From NCBI GenBank assembly GCA_016191115.1, contig JACPPG010000044.1, positions 124,001 through 188,000 of the forward strand: a DNA stretch of 64,000 bases. Reading direction: 5' to 3'. The DNA is from Planctomycetia bacterium (GTDB lineage Bacteria > Planctomycetota > Planctomycetia > Pirellulales > JACPPG01). The notes beneath the pieces are model-generated. The model was not told the origin of the DNA, searched no databases, and worked only from the letters and a program-made list of their open reading frames with translations. Numbering within the stretch: position 1 is the first letter of the stretch; each line of letters begins with the position of its first letter. The translations under genes and the position numbers were made by a program. Shown in pieces: positions 1-8,101 of this stretch.

Positions 1-1004
1 TCGGGTGTGATTCGAGCCAATGCCCATTCATGGCCTCGATAGAAATCCAACAAATACAGCAAATCGCGGATTGCGACCAAGATGTCACTCAGCTCATCTG
101 AGTCGACGTCCTCAACCCGTCCATGCACTAATTTGTTGCGAAGCTCAACGCCCTTTTGCAGCGTGGTGATCAACATCTTCGGCGGGCGTCGTACTTGGCC
201 ATCGAACGTCCTTCTTGCCGGCAGCTGCTCCAGATACTCTCTGACCATCAGAGGCAACGACGGGGACGGAAGCTTCTCTAATAACCATGCCACTGCGGGG
301 CTCAGGTCGATTGCTGTTGTCTTGAATCCTGTTTCGGCTGCCGCGACGGCCATGACCAGCAAGCTTCGCCAGTTCGCCTCCTTGTTTTGCCAAGCCTCTC
401 GGAACAGGTCGTGGTGCAAGGGCTCCCGCGATTGAAACTGCAACAAGTTTTCGACCGAGTGTCGACACGTCTCATCGAAAGACACGCGTTGCATTTCCGG
501 CAAGTCTAGGGTGAATACTCCGGCCAACATCTGTCGATTCAAATACCCGTGTTCATCCATGATTTGCTCGCCCTTGCTCGGGTCGTGCCATCTCATGGAC
601 GGCCATTCGCTCGACAACGTCAAGGGACCGCCAAGGATACCCAATCGCCACCGCAAGACGTTGAACACACCGGTTGCCAGTTGATCCATCCGAGCGTGTA
701 GCCCGAGAATGAACTCGCGGCAACTGCGGGGGAATGGGTTTAATCCATCCTGTTTGCCTTTCTGCGTAAGCCAATCAATCTCCATTTCACCTGCGAACAA
801 CCTTTGCGCGTCCTCCGATACAGCGTCACACCGATGGAGCGTTTGAATGAGGATCTGAGATCCCTCGTCCTCACTGATCCGATGCTGGTACGTCATGAAT
901 AACGAGAACCTCTCTTGCGCCAGATCAAACCGGATTGACGCAAAGGGTTCAAGCGGCGGCGTAAATCCCCACGGATCAAGGCGATAATATGTTTGGAATA
1001 GCAT
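1..1004 (-). CDS. Hypothetical protein, C-terminus beyond the window edge
   Basis: The minus strand is open from an ATG at 1004 to the window edge, giving at least 334 residues with no stop. The start reads MLFQTYYRLDPWGF and has a GGGGAA stretch about eight bases upstream. The reading is unmistakably protein-like: mixed hydrophilic and aromatic residues, with balanced composition and no low-complexity runs. Near the visible C-terminal end is RNKLVHGR, which fits the R-x4-H pattern of HEPN-type helical domains, followed by an acidic helix and then LLYLLDFYRGHEW. I do not recognise the family. The protein is not predicted to be secreted, since it has no signal peptide. Codon use is less GC-biased than in its neighbours (for example AAT, ATT and CAA appear often), which may indicate an accessory gene. 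The function is unknown. Confidence 0.75.
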   Translation of the reverse strand, partial: MLFQTYYRLDPWGFTPPLEPFASIRFDLAQERFSLFMTYQHRISEDEGSQILIQTLHRCDAVSEDAQRLFAGEMEIDWLTQKGKQDGLNPFPRSCREFILGLHARMDQLATGVFNVLRWRLGILGGPLTLSSEWPSMRWHDPSKGEQIMDEHGYLNRQMLAGVFTLDLPEMQRVSFDETCRHSVENLLQFQSREPLHHDLFREAWQNKEANWRSLLVMAVAAAETGFKTTAIDLSPAVAWLLEKLPSPSLPLMVREYLEQLPARRTFDGQVRRPPKMLITTLQKGVELRNKLVHGRVEDVDSDELSDILVAIRDLLYLLDFYRGHEWALARITP

Positions 1005-1243
1005 CAGTGCGTTCCCCGGTGATTGTTTGCGGACAATTGAGGACAGCACAAATGTCCCGTGGGTTCGTGCGTCCGAGCGACGCGAGATCAATAGGGTGCA
1101 CGACTGACTGCTGGTGGTTTTCGCCGGTCCGCGGGCCACGTCATTTGTGTTTCCGGCTCCTGCCGGCCCGCAGTCGCTTTGACGTCCGTAGCGGGCCAGC
1201 GTTTCCGATGCACGGTCATCTCGAATGCCCTAATCCCCAATCC

Positions 1244-2158
1244 CTACTTCGGAAAGTCGCGTTCGTAGCGCGCGAGCAGCTTGTCGGGGTCGGCTTCCAT
1301 GATGTAGAGCTTGCCGCGGATCTTTTTCGTCTCGCCGGGCGCCAGGCCGCCGATGCGGAAGTCACTGTGCACGCACGTGACGACGCCCTGGAACAGCTCC
1401 TGGTACGGCTCCCAGGCCGTGGCCAAGAGCATCTTGCCGTCGCTCGAAAAGCAGCCGATCAGGCCGTGCGAGGGAGTCAGCTCCGAGAGTGGCCGCGGGT
1501 TCACGTCGTCGCGGTCCACGCCCGGCCCGCGCCACACCTGGCCCGGTGTGTAGCGGGCCTTCGCGGCCCAGGGCCGGCATGGAAATCGGGCGAGCTTGCC
1601 ATCCAGGAATATGAAGCACTTGTCCAGGTAGTCATCCGGGCCGCGACCGGTGAACGTGCCGACGCGCATGCACGGTTGCGCCCAGTGGGCCTGCGAGGTG
1701 ACGCGGGTGGGATTCGTGGCCAGGAGCGCGAAATCGACGCTGTCATCGCCGGCCGTGACGTCGTGCGTCACTACGGCGCCGTCCGCGAGCGTCGATCGGA
1801 GTCTGAGGCTGCGGCCGTCTTCGTCGGCCGACAGCAATTCCGTGCGATGCCCGATCACCGTCTCGCGCCAATCGCGATCGGTCGAGCCCGGCCGGCAGAA
1901 TGCTTCGAGATAGAGAATCTTGATCGGCCCGCCGGGAATGTGCGCGGCGGAGATCGTGAGAAATTCCTTCTCCCACTCAAGCGAGAGCCGGTGATCGGCC
2001 GCGGCCCTCTGCTCGTGCGCGACAGCCACGGTGGCCCACGACGTCACCGCGCCAACAAGCACGACGGCGACAAGGTGTCGCGACGAAGTAGGCAGGGCCC
2101 TGGGACGCGCGGCTGGGCACCGTGATCTCAAATCGCGAACCAAATCCCCAACCCCCAA
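1244..2158 (-). CDS. Secreted protein of unknown function
   Basis: 304 residues if the first ATG is used. Residues about 27-48 form a hydrophobic signal-like segment (LVAVVLVGAVTSWATVAVA) ahead of a polar mature region, so the product is probably exported. The annotated N-terminus overlaps a CCCCAA-type simple repeat (about 2148-2168), so the true start may lie further in, at a non-ATG codon. The mature part has several cysteines (FCRPG, PCMRVG, KCFIF, FPCRPW, GCFSS, VTCVH) and a beta-rich look, ending in a segment typical of small domains. No catalytic motif is recognised. It follows infC on the same strand by 26 bp, the place where rpmI would often be found. I see a planctomycete-type conserved hypothetical; no function is assigned. 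Confidence 0.75.
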   Translation of the reverse strand: MGVGDLVRDLRSRCPAARPRALPTSSRHLVAVVLVGAVTSWATVAVAHEQRAAADHRLSLEWEKEFLTISAAHIPGGPIKILYLEAFCRPGSTDRDWRETVIGHRTELLSADEDGRSLRLRSTLADGAVVTHDVTAGDDSVDFALLATNPTRVTSQAHWAQPCMRVGTFTGRGPDDYLDKCFIFLDGKLARFPCRPWAAKARYTPGQVWRGPGVDRDDVNPRPLSELTPSHGLIGCFSSDGKMLLATAWEPYQELFQGVVTCVHSDFRIGGLAPGETKKIRGKLYIMEADPDKLLARYERDFPK

Positions 2159-2184
2159 TCCCTAACCCCTGACGCGAAGCATCG

Positions 2185-2685
2185 CTACCTCGGCGCTAGG
2201 ATGCAAGTGATCCGCCGGCCTTGCTGGCTGGGGGGCGATTCGACCTTGCCGATATCGTCCAGGCTCGCCAGAAGCTGCTTGATCACCCGTTGACCTTCCT
2301 CAACGTGCGCCAACTCGCGCCCGCGGAAGACGACCGAGACGATGACCTTGTCCTTGTGGGTGAGAAACTCGCGGGCCCGGTGCACCTTGACGTCGATGTC
2401 GTGATCGCCCGTCTTCGGGCGAACGCGAATCTCCTTGATCTTGCTGTGATGCGCCTGGCTGCGATGCTGCCGCTTCTTTTGTTGATACTTGAATTTGCCG
2501 AAGTCCATGATGCGGCAGACGGGCGGCCGCTCGTTGGGGGCGACCTCGACCAGATCCAGCTCGGCCTCGCGGGCCGCCGCCAATGCCTGGTCGGTGGGCA
2601 TGATCCCCAGTTGTTCTCCCTCGGCAGAAATGACCCGCACCGGTGAAATGCGGATCTGTTCATTCACGCGTTGTGACCGTTCGAT
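2185..2685 (-). CDS. infC: Translation initiation factor IF-3
   Basis: IF-3 binds the 30S subunit, prevents premature joining of 50S and proofreads start-codon and initiator-tRNA pairing. The protein carries the N-domain ([14 protein letters not shown] near residue 6, then DLVEVAP and [14 protein letters not shown]) and the C-domain ([25 protein letters not shown]), and ends with ITCILAPR. The length of 166 residues is normal. The GTG at 2667 would be 25 bases from the ribosome binding site. The ATC at 2685 lies seven bases from a perfect GGAGGAG (2693-2699) and adds IERSQR, which suits the family. Rare non-AUG starts are the known basis of infC autoregulation, so I take ATC as the start. It lies downstream of thrS on the same strand, but rpmI and rplT do not follow. 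Confidence 0.95.
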   Translation of the reverse strand: MERSQRVNEQIRISPVRVISAEGEQLGIMPTDQALAAAREAELDLVEVAPNERPPVCRIMDFGKFKYQQKKRQHRSQAHHSKIKEIRVRPKTGDHDIDVKVHRAREFLTHKDKVIVSVVFRGRELAHVEEGQRVIKQLLASLDDIGKVESPPSQQGRRITCILAPR

Positions 2686-2692
2686 CGTTGTT

Positions 2693-2699
2693 CTCCTCC
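2693..2699 (-). promoter_or_regulatory. Ribosome binding site deciding the infC start
   Basis: GGAGGAG on the minus strand, seven bases upstream of ATC (2685-2683). Its spacing favours the ATC codon over the GTG at 2667. Confidence 0.7.
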
Positions 2700-2822
2700 A
2701 TATCGACTATGTGACTTGAAAACACCGCCCGCCGCACGACCCGCACCCTGTCGACAGGAACGTCCGCGCCACGTCAGTATCACGTACGGCGCGACCGCCA
2801 GTCAACTATCCGAGGGGCCTAT

Positions 2823-2962
2823 CCAGGGCCGTTCACAGATTCAAGCTGGACGGCGGCGCACCGGCGGGCACCGAGACGCAACGTTGGTCTGAAAGGACTT
2901 GCGCTGTTTATGCTCGGAGCCAGTCCCATTTTCCCGCCTCGCCATTTTGAAAAACAGAATGA
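2823..2962 (+). repeat. Dispersed repeat, copy 1 (about 140 bp)
   Basis: One of three copies in the window (others at 5644-5796 minus and 56593-56745 plus). It runs from CCAGGGCC through ATTCAAGCT, ACGTTGGTCTGAAAGGACTT and TTTATGCTCGGAGCCAGTCC to TTTTGAAAAACAGAATG. Compared with the other copies it lacks a roughly 14-base segment (AAGTGGGACAG) after the CGGCGGG. It lies in the thrS-infC gap; no gene or transposase is associated. Confidence 0.85.
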
Positions 2963-3284
2963 CCCTGGGCCCTATCGCGTCGCCCGGCGACTATACCCAT
3001 GCCGCGGCATACCGCATACCCGCGACCCTACAGACGACGCCGGCGGCAACCATTGCCTGGCCGCTGCGACCGCCAATTCTACTCAATCGTAGGTCATGCC
3101 GCTGGGCGACGAAGGGAAAGGCTCATTCTCAAGTTCGGCGTGTGCCACTCGCTTCGCCAGTGCCGCTTTGACCATTTGGGTGCATTGCCAGAGCCAGCAC
3201 ACAACAGGGTCGCCCCGCTCGTTGGGACGGAACCCTCGCTGGCGCTCTCGCGCTTCGGGCTATTGCGGGAGACGCCCTCCGGGC
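2963..3284. other. Intergenic remainder between thrS and infC
   Basis: No gene is seen. It contains one arm of the 'CTCGCTGGCGC..GCGCTTCGGGCTA' palindrome family (about 3233-3262) and a degenerate GCCAGTGCC..GCCAGAGCC element near 3165-3200. No clear terminator with a U-tract follows thrS. Confidence 0.5.
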
Positions 3285-5288
3285 TCAATACTCGTTCGAT
3301 TCGCCGCGTTCCCCCAATCCGGCCGTGGTTTTCACCACCTGCCTGATCGTCTTTGCCGCGACCTCCGCCTTGAGCTTGTCGATGGCCGCCGCCACCGGCA
3401 TCGCCCCCAGGTCTCCTTCCAATCGGTCGCGGACCGAGACAGTGCCGGCGGCCGCGTCCCGCTCCCCGACCACGAACATGTACGGGATCAGCTTCAATTG
3501 GGCGTCGCGGATCTTGGCCCCCAGCTTCTCGGCCCGATAGTCGCCACTTACGCGCAACCCCTCGGCCCGCAGGTTCTGCTCGACGCCCCGGCCGTATTCC
3601 TCGGCCTTCTCGGTCACGGTCAGCACCCGCGCCTGCTCGGGCGCCAGCCACAGCGGGAACGCTCCGGCAAAATGCTCGATCAGCACGCCGATGAACCGCT
3701 CCATTGAGCCAAGCGGCGCCCGGTGGATCATCACCGGCCGGTGCGGCTTGTTGTCCGGGCCGATGTACTCCAGGGCGAACCGGTCCTCGCTCGGCAGGTT
3801 GTAGTCCAACTGCACCGTGCCCAACTGCCACTCCCGGCCGATGCAATCGGTGACGACGAAATCGATCTTCGGCCCATAGAACGCCGCCTCGCCCAATTCG
3901 GGCGTGCAGCCGGGCAGATTCATGTCGCGGGCGACGCGTTCGATGGCCGCCTCGGCCTTGGCCCAACTTTCGGCCTTGCCCACGTACTTATCGCTCGCCG
4001 GATCGCGGAAGCCCAGCCGCACGCGATAGTCGTCCAGCCCCAGCGTGCGGAGCACGAGCTGGGCCATCGCGATGCACTGGCGGAACTCATCGCCCACCTG
4101 CTCCTCGGTGCAGAAGATGTGGGCGTCGTCCTGGGTGAAGCCGCGAACCCGCGTCATGCCTCCCAGCTCGCCCGACTTCTCGTAACGGTACACCGTGCCG
4201 AACTCGGCCAGCCGCACCGGCAGGTCGCGATAGCTGCGCGGCTTCGAGCGGTAGATCATCACGTGGTGCGGGCAGTTCATCGGCTTCAAGAGGTAACGTT
4301 CGCCTTCTTCCATCTCGATCGGCTTGAACTGGCTGTCGGCGTAGTAGGGGTAATGGCCCGAGATCTGGTACAGCTCGACGCGGCCGATATTGGGGGTGTA
4401 GACCGGCTCGTAGCCGCGCTTGATCAGTTCGTCGCGGACGAATGCTTCGAGCTGCCCACGGATGATGGCGCCGCGCGGCAGCCACAGGACGAGCCCCTGC
4501 CCGACCAGCGGACTGACGGTGAACAGCTCGAGCTGTTTGCCCAGCACGCGGTGGTCGCGCCGTTTGGCCTCCTCGATCATCGCCAGATACTTGTCGAGCT
4601 CTTCCTTCGTGAACCAGGCCGTGCCGTAGAGCCGCTGCAACTGCTGCCGGCTGGCGTCGCCCTTCCAGTACGCGCCCGCCACGCTCAATAGCTTAAAGGC
4701 GCCGATCGCGCCGGCGCTCGGGATGTGGCGGCCGCGGCACAGGTCCAAGAACTCACCCTGGCGGTAGAACGACAGCGTGCGCTCGTCGGCCAGGCCCGAA
4801 GCGATGTGCTCGACCTTCAGCGTCTGGGCCAGGTCGCGGCAGATTTTGACGGCCTCGTCGCGCGGCACTTCGATCCGCTCGAACTCCTCGTCGTCGCGGA
4901 CGATTTTGGCCATCTCCGCCTCGATCTTGGGGAAGTCCTCCTCGGACAGCTTGTGCGGCATGTCGAAGTCGTAGTAGAAGCCGTTCTCGATCGTCGGGCC
5001 GAACGCCAGTTGCACGTTGTCGAACAGCCGCATCACGGCCCGCGCCATCACGTGCGCGCAGGAGTGCCGCATGATGCGCAGGGCCTCGGGGTCCTTGCGG
5101 GTCAAGAGCTTGAGCGTCGCTTCGCCGGATTCCGGTAGCGGCGTGACCGAGTCAACCACCTGGCCGTCGACCTCCGCGGCCAGCGTCGCCTTGGCCAGCC
5201 GCGGGCCGATCTCCTCGGCCACGTCGATCGGACGCACGGGACGGGAATATTCGCGCACGCTGCCGTCGGGCAATTTCACCTTGAGCAT
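3285..5288 (-). CDS. thrS: Threonyl-tRNA synthetase
   Basis: Class II aminoacyl-tRNA synthetase that charges tRNA-Thr and edits mischarged Ser; cytoplasmic. The chosen ATG at 5288 ([14 protein letters not shown]) gives 667 residues; a longer frame reaching upstream lacks family similarity. In order: TGS domain (residues 1-62), editing domain with the HSCAHVMA motif (about residue 77) and the CRGRHIPS zinc or editing motif (about 187), then the catalytic core. The core has motif 2 ([30 protein letters not shown]), the MNCPHH zinc-site region and motif 3 ([13 protein letters not shown]), followed by the C-terminal anticodon-binding domain. The zinc ligands Cys (in MNCPHH) and His (in QDDAHIF) are visible. 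It is followed 599 bp downstream by infC, the conserved thrS-infC order. Confidence 0.97.
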   Translation of the reverse strand: MLKVKLPDGSVREYSRPVRPIDVAEEIGPRLAKATLAAEVDGQVVDSVTPLPESGEATLKLLTRKDPEALRIMRHSCAHVMARAVMRLFDNVQLAFGPTIENGFYYDFDMPHKLSEEDFPKIEAEMAKIVRDDEEFERIEVPRDEAVKICRDLAQTLKVEHIASGLADERTLSFYRQGEFLDLCRGRHIPSAGAIGAFKLLSVAGAYWKGDASRQQLQRLYGTAWFTKEELDKYLAMIEEAKRRDHRVLGKQLELFTVSPLVGQGLVLWLPRGAIIRGQLEAFVRDELIKRGYEPVYTPNIGRVELYQISGHYPYYADSQFKPIEMEEGERYLLKPMNCPHHVMIYRSKPRSYRDLPVRLAEFGTVYRYEKSGELGGMTRVRGFTQDDAHIFCTEEQVGDEFRQCIAMAQLVLRTLGLDDYRVRLGFRDPASDKYVGKAESWAKAEAAIERVARDMNLPGCTPELGEAAFYGPKIDFVVTDCIGREWQLGTVQLDYNLPSEDRFALEYIGPDNKPHRPVMIHRAPLGSMERFIGVLIEHFAGAFPLWLAPEQARVLTVTEKAEEYGRGVEQNLRAEGLRVSGDYRAEKLGAKIRDAQLKLIPYMFVVGERDAAAGTVSVRDRLEGDLGAMPVAAAIDKLKAEVAAKTIRQVVKTTAGLGERGESNEY

Positions 5289-5860
5289 GGTGTTTGGGGG
5301 CCGCTGCGCGGCGCTGGAACGTGACCCAGAGGCCCCTACCCTTCGGCAGGGATCACCGGATGAAGGCCGCGCGCGTCGCCGATTGGTGGTTCGAGAGCGC
5401 CAGTGCGCGACCGGACGTCGATACAAAGGACGCCTGGAAGGCAGCCGCGCGGCATTGCCGGGCAAAGTATAGGGCCAGCCGGCCATCCAGCAAAGACAAC
5501 CTCGTCGGCGGGCAGGTTCGAGCGACCAGGCCACCGGTTTATCCGCGGATTGCGCAGATTTCGCAGACAGAAGACCAGGGAAGGCGAGGGGCGAGGCTCC
5601 CGCCGAGCCGCCGTCCGAGGATGAGCGATTCGCCCCGCACGGCCGTTCTGTTTTTCAAAATGGCGAGGCGGGAAAATGGGACTGGCTCCGAGCATAAACA
5701 GCGTCAAGCCCTTTCAGACCAACGTTTCGTCTCGGTGCCTGTCCCACTTTCCCGCCGGCGCGCCGCCGGCAAGCTTGAATCTGTGAACGGCCCTGGATTC
5801 GCCCCGGCCGTGGGTTCACCGCGCCGGTGGCAATCTGGTATGATTGCGTGCGACCTACAA
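5289..5860. other. Intergenic region upstream of thrS
   Basis: 572 bp with no convincing gene. It holds half of a GGGCGAGGCTCCCGCCGAGCC palindrome (about 5589-5612) and copy 2 of the dispersed repeat. The thrS promoter must lie here, but I cannot identify it. No strong Shine-Dalgarno precedes the thrS ATG. Confidence 0.5.
5644..5796 (-). repeat. Dispersed repeat, copy 2 (about 150 bp)
   Basis: Same element as 2823-2962 and 56593-56745 but inverted. It contains the AAGTGGGACAGGCACCGAGACG stretch missing from copy 1. It ends 64 bp before the tRNA-Val gene. Confidence 0.85.
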
Positions 5861-5934
5861 GGGCGATTAGCTCAGTTGGTTAGAGCACCAGCTCGACAAG
5901 CTGGGGGTCACAGGTTCGAGCCCTGTATCGCCCA
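5861..5934 (+). tRNA. tRNA-Val (anticodon GAC)
   Basis: A complete 74-base cloverleaf. Acceptor arms GGGCGAT and ATCGCCC pair fully, with A as discriminator. The D-stem is GCTC/GAGC. The anticodon stem CCAGC/GCTGG encloses the loop TCGACAA. The variable loop is five bases, and the T-arm is ACAGG-TTCGAGC-CCTGT. The 3' CCA is not encoded. The anticodon is GAC, reading GUC valine codons. The base before the anticodon (position 33) is C rather than the almost universal U. It is the only plus-strand gene in the first 27 kb. Confidence 0.95.
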
Positions 5935-6214
5935 TTCGATCAAGGATGATTGGGGCAGCAGAAATACAGCAATCCGGGATACTCCCGAAGGGGCTGCATG
6001 CGCATTCCCAAGCTGTACTGTCGTTCGCTATTGAGTGAATACGTGCACGCTACGGATGGCACGCGGCTCGGTAAGTACGGAACTGACCACCCCCCAGTTG
6101 CTGGGCGAACCCGCGTCGGACAGGCAGAGATGGGTGGAGCGGAAGAGAAAACTCGTGAGGACTGACACCTTGCGATCGGCGCCGCCGCCCCCCGACGTCG
6201 CACGCAAGCCCCCC

Positions 6215-7303
6215 TCAACGAAGCTCGGCCATGAAGCGCAAGAAGCGGGCTTCCAGCATGCGGAAGTCTGTGCCGAACACGGACGTGAAGTCCGAGAGCC
6301 GCTGCCCGGCCGGGTAAGGCTCGAACGGAGGGCGCTTGGCCGTCAGCGCCAGGTACTCGCTGTACTTGCGCGGCTGCGTTTCGACGAGGTAGAAGCTTAG
6401 CGCCCACGCCTCGGCATAGGCGGCGGCCGTGTTGCTCGCGAACATGCGGTCCGACCCGATCAGGTCCTGGATCGTGCCCGGCTTGCGGTCCTTGGCCGCA
6501 TACTTGCGGAAGTAGTCGAATCGCCCGCGATTGATGCGGTCCTCGCGTCGCAAAAACGTGCGCGAGTTCCACACGCCCGGCGCCTCGAACATCGTTCCCA
6601 AGCCTTCGACGACCCATTGGGGCGTCTGCCCGAACCGTTGGTGGATGCCGGTGTTGAAGGCGGTCTGATGCGTGGCCTCGTGAATGATGGTGGCCGCCGT
6701 TTCCCGCCAATCGTTGGCGCTGCCGCTACCGTTGCCCAGGTCGTAGAGCATGATGCGGTTACTGATCGGCGAGTAGTAACCCAGCACGTTGGCGCCCGCG
6801 CCCGAGCCGTCGGCATGGGCCGCCCGCAGGAAGCTCTGCTGGTTCGGCCACACGATGGCCACCAGCGGGAATTCGGGGTTCTTCAGGCGGAAGCCGCGGA
6901 CCGAGAAGTACAGCTCGAAGGAACGATACAGCTCCTCGAAGCGATCGGCCCAATTCGTTTTCGCGCCTTCCGGCAGTGCCACCAGGTAATGCCCCGTGCC
7001 GACGACGTGGAACGCGTTGCCCAACTCGGCCTGCAGCCGCTGCCGCATGACCGATTGCGGGTAGCTCTGAAACGAGGAGGAGACCTGTTTGAACTTCTTG
7101 GCATCCTCCGGCCGAAAGCTCCAGATCCGCCCGTCGCGGCTCAATAGCTCGACGGTGGCAATCGACCAGAAGACGGGCATCCCCTCGACGCGCTGCCCTT
7201 GCACCTCGACCTCGATGGTGCGGCGTGGCGGATCGTCGGCCGCGGAGGCAATGGCGCCGGCCAGGAACAGAGCCATCGTGGCGATAGTAACGAGCGCGCG
7301 CAT
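6215..7303 (-). CDS. DUF1570 secreted putative metalloprotease
   Basis: 362 residues with a clear N-terminal signal peptide (MRALVTIATMALFLAGAIASA, cleavage likely before ADD). The C-terminal half holds the zincin motif IIHEATHQ (residues about 198-205, HExxH) and, about 25 residues on, WVVEGLGTMFE, supplying a possible third ligand Glu. This arrangement matches the DUF1570 family, a peptidase-MA-like group very common in Planctomycetes. It probably acts in the periplasm or outside the cell; the substrate is unknown. The start ATG at 7303 is supported by the signal peptide. It is a single gene: 280 bp separate it from the tRNA, and about 300 bp of palindromic repeats lie upstream. Confidence 0.9.
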   Translation of the reverse strand: MRALVTIATMALFLAGAIASAADDPPRRTIEVEVQGQRVEGMPVFWSIATVELLSRDGRIWSFRPEDAKKFKQVSSSFQSYPQSVMRQRLQAELGNAFHVVGTGHYLVALPEGAKTNWADRFEELYRSFELYFSVRGFRLKNPEFPLVAIVWPNQQSFLRAAHADGSGAGANVLGYYSPISNRIMLYDLGNGSGSANDWRETAATIIHEATHQTAFNTGIHQRFGQTPQWVVEGLGTMFEAPGVWNSRTFLRREDRINRGRFDYFRKYAAKDRKPGTIQDLIGSDRMFASNTAAAYAEAWALSFYLVETQPRKYSEYLALTAKRPPFEPYPAGQRLSDFTSVFGTDFRMLEARFLRFMAELR

Positions 7304-7345
7304 GCCAGCGGTGCCTTTCGTGGAGCGGAGGTGCCAGAGCAGGAC

Positions 7346-7419
7346 GGGAGGGCGAGGCCACTGCCGAGCCTGGGGCGGCCGATTTCGACATCGGCTCGGT
7401 CAGGAGCCTCGCTCTCCCC
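7346..7419. repeat. Degenerate palindrome, GGGAGGGCGAGG family
   Basis: Arms CGGGAGGGCGAGG..TGCCGAGCC and GGCTCGGTCAGGAGCCTCGCTCTCCC pair imperfectly. Better-preserved members are at 12522-12589, 34648-34736 and 43636-43704. It lies upstream of the DUF1570 gene, with nothing else in the 7304-7612 gap except the next palindrome. Confidence 0.6.
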
Positions 7420-7466
7420 GGCACAGGAAAAGCTTAGTTCGGTCACACCAGCCCGAAGCGCCAGCC

Positions 7467-7535
7467 ACACCAGCCCGAAGCGCCAGCGAGGGATGTCCCT
7501 CGGGGAGGCACCCTCGCTGGCGCTTCGCGCTAGTG
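7467..7535. repeat. Palindrome, CTAGCCCGAAGCGCCAGCGAGGG family
   Basis: Arms CCCGAAGCGCCAGCGAGGG and CCCTCGCTGGCGCTTCGCGC form a hairpin; the left arm is preceded by a partial direct copy. A second member lies at 43547-43622 and one arm at 3233-3262. Confidence 0.7.
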
Positions 7536-7612
7536 TTTCGCAGCCGCGCGGTTTGGCGGCCTACAGTCGGCGCAAGCGCCACGATCGGCACAACGCTCGC
7601 AAGCGTAGCCGT

Positions 7613-7984
7613 TCAGGTGCCCGGTCGCCGTACCTGGCCCTTGGTGTTCAGGCACTGGTCGGCAATCACCAGGTCGGCGATCACTCGGCCGCCGATGATG
7701 GTCTCGTCGATGATCCGCGGCACGTCCTCTAAGCGCACGCCGCCGTACCAGATTTGCTGCGGATAGATGACCACGGTCGGGCCGTACTCGCACTGGTCGA
7801 GGCAGCCGGATCGGTTCGCCCGCACCAAGGGCCCGAGATTGCGCTTCTTGAGCTCAGCCACGAAACAGTTGCGCAGGGCCTCGCTACCATCGGGATTGCA
7901 GCATCCGCGCGAATGCCCCGGCTCGCGGGTGTTGCAGCAGACAAAGATATGGCTGGTGAAGGCGGGCACGCACCTATGCTCCAT
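7613..7984 (-). CDS. Thioredoxin-like [2Fe-2S] ferredoxin
   Basis: 123 residues from the ATG at 7984 (MEHRCVPAFTSHIFVCC). The fold and cluster ligands follow the thioredoxin-like [2Fe-2S] ferredoxin pattern: FVCCNTREPGHSRGCC near the N-terminus and VRANRSGCLDQCEYGPTVVI later, with the paired cysteines of the CLDxC motif. Such proteins carry single electrons in the cytoplasm; the redox partner is not evident from the neighbours. The upstream 19 codons possible from the longer frame are repeat-derived and rejected. The C-terminus TKGQVRRPGT ends at a palindrome-rich gap. It sits downstream of the seven-gene TPR array on the same strand, separated by a hairpin element, so co-transcription is uncertain. 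Confidence 0.88.
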   Translation of the reverse strand: MEHRCVPAFTSHIFVCCNTREPGHSRGCCNPDGSEALRNCFVAELKKRNLGPLVRANRSGCLDQCEYGPTVVIYPQQIWYGGVRLEDVPRIIDETIIGGRVIADLVIADQCLNTKGQVRRPGT

Positions 7985-8021
7985 GCGCGGCGGGCAAAAC
8001 GCAAGCACACGATTCTTGCCG

Positions 8022-8096
8022 CGGGGGGGTGGGGCATCTTGCCCGCCTTCGGCGTTGGTTGGCGATTCAAAGGCGGGCAGGATGCCCGCCCCCCAT
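8022..8096. repeat. GGCGGGCAAGATGCCCGCC hairpin element
   Basis: Arms GGGGCATCTTGCCCGCCTT and AAGGCGGGCAGGATGCCCGCC enclose a short loop. It belongs to the family also found inside genes at 9037-9110 and 11257-11326 and in gaps at 59581 and 63376. It lies between array gene A and the ferredoxin gene and could act as a terminator, but no U-tract follows. Confidence 0.75.
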
Positions 8097-8101
8097 GAAC
8101 T

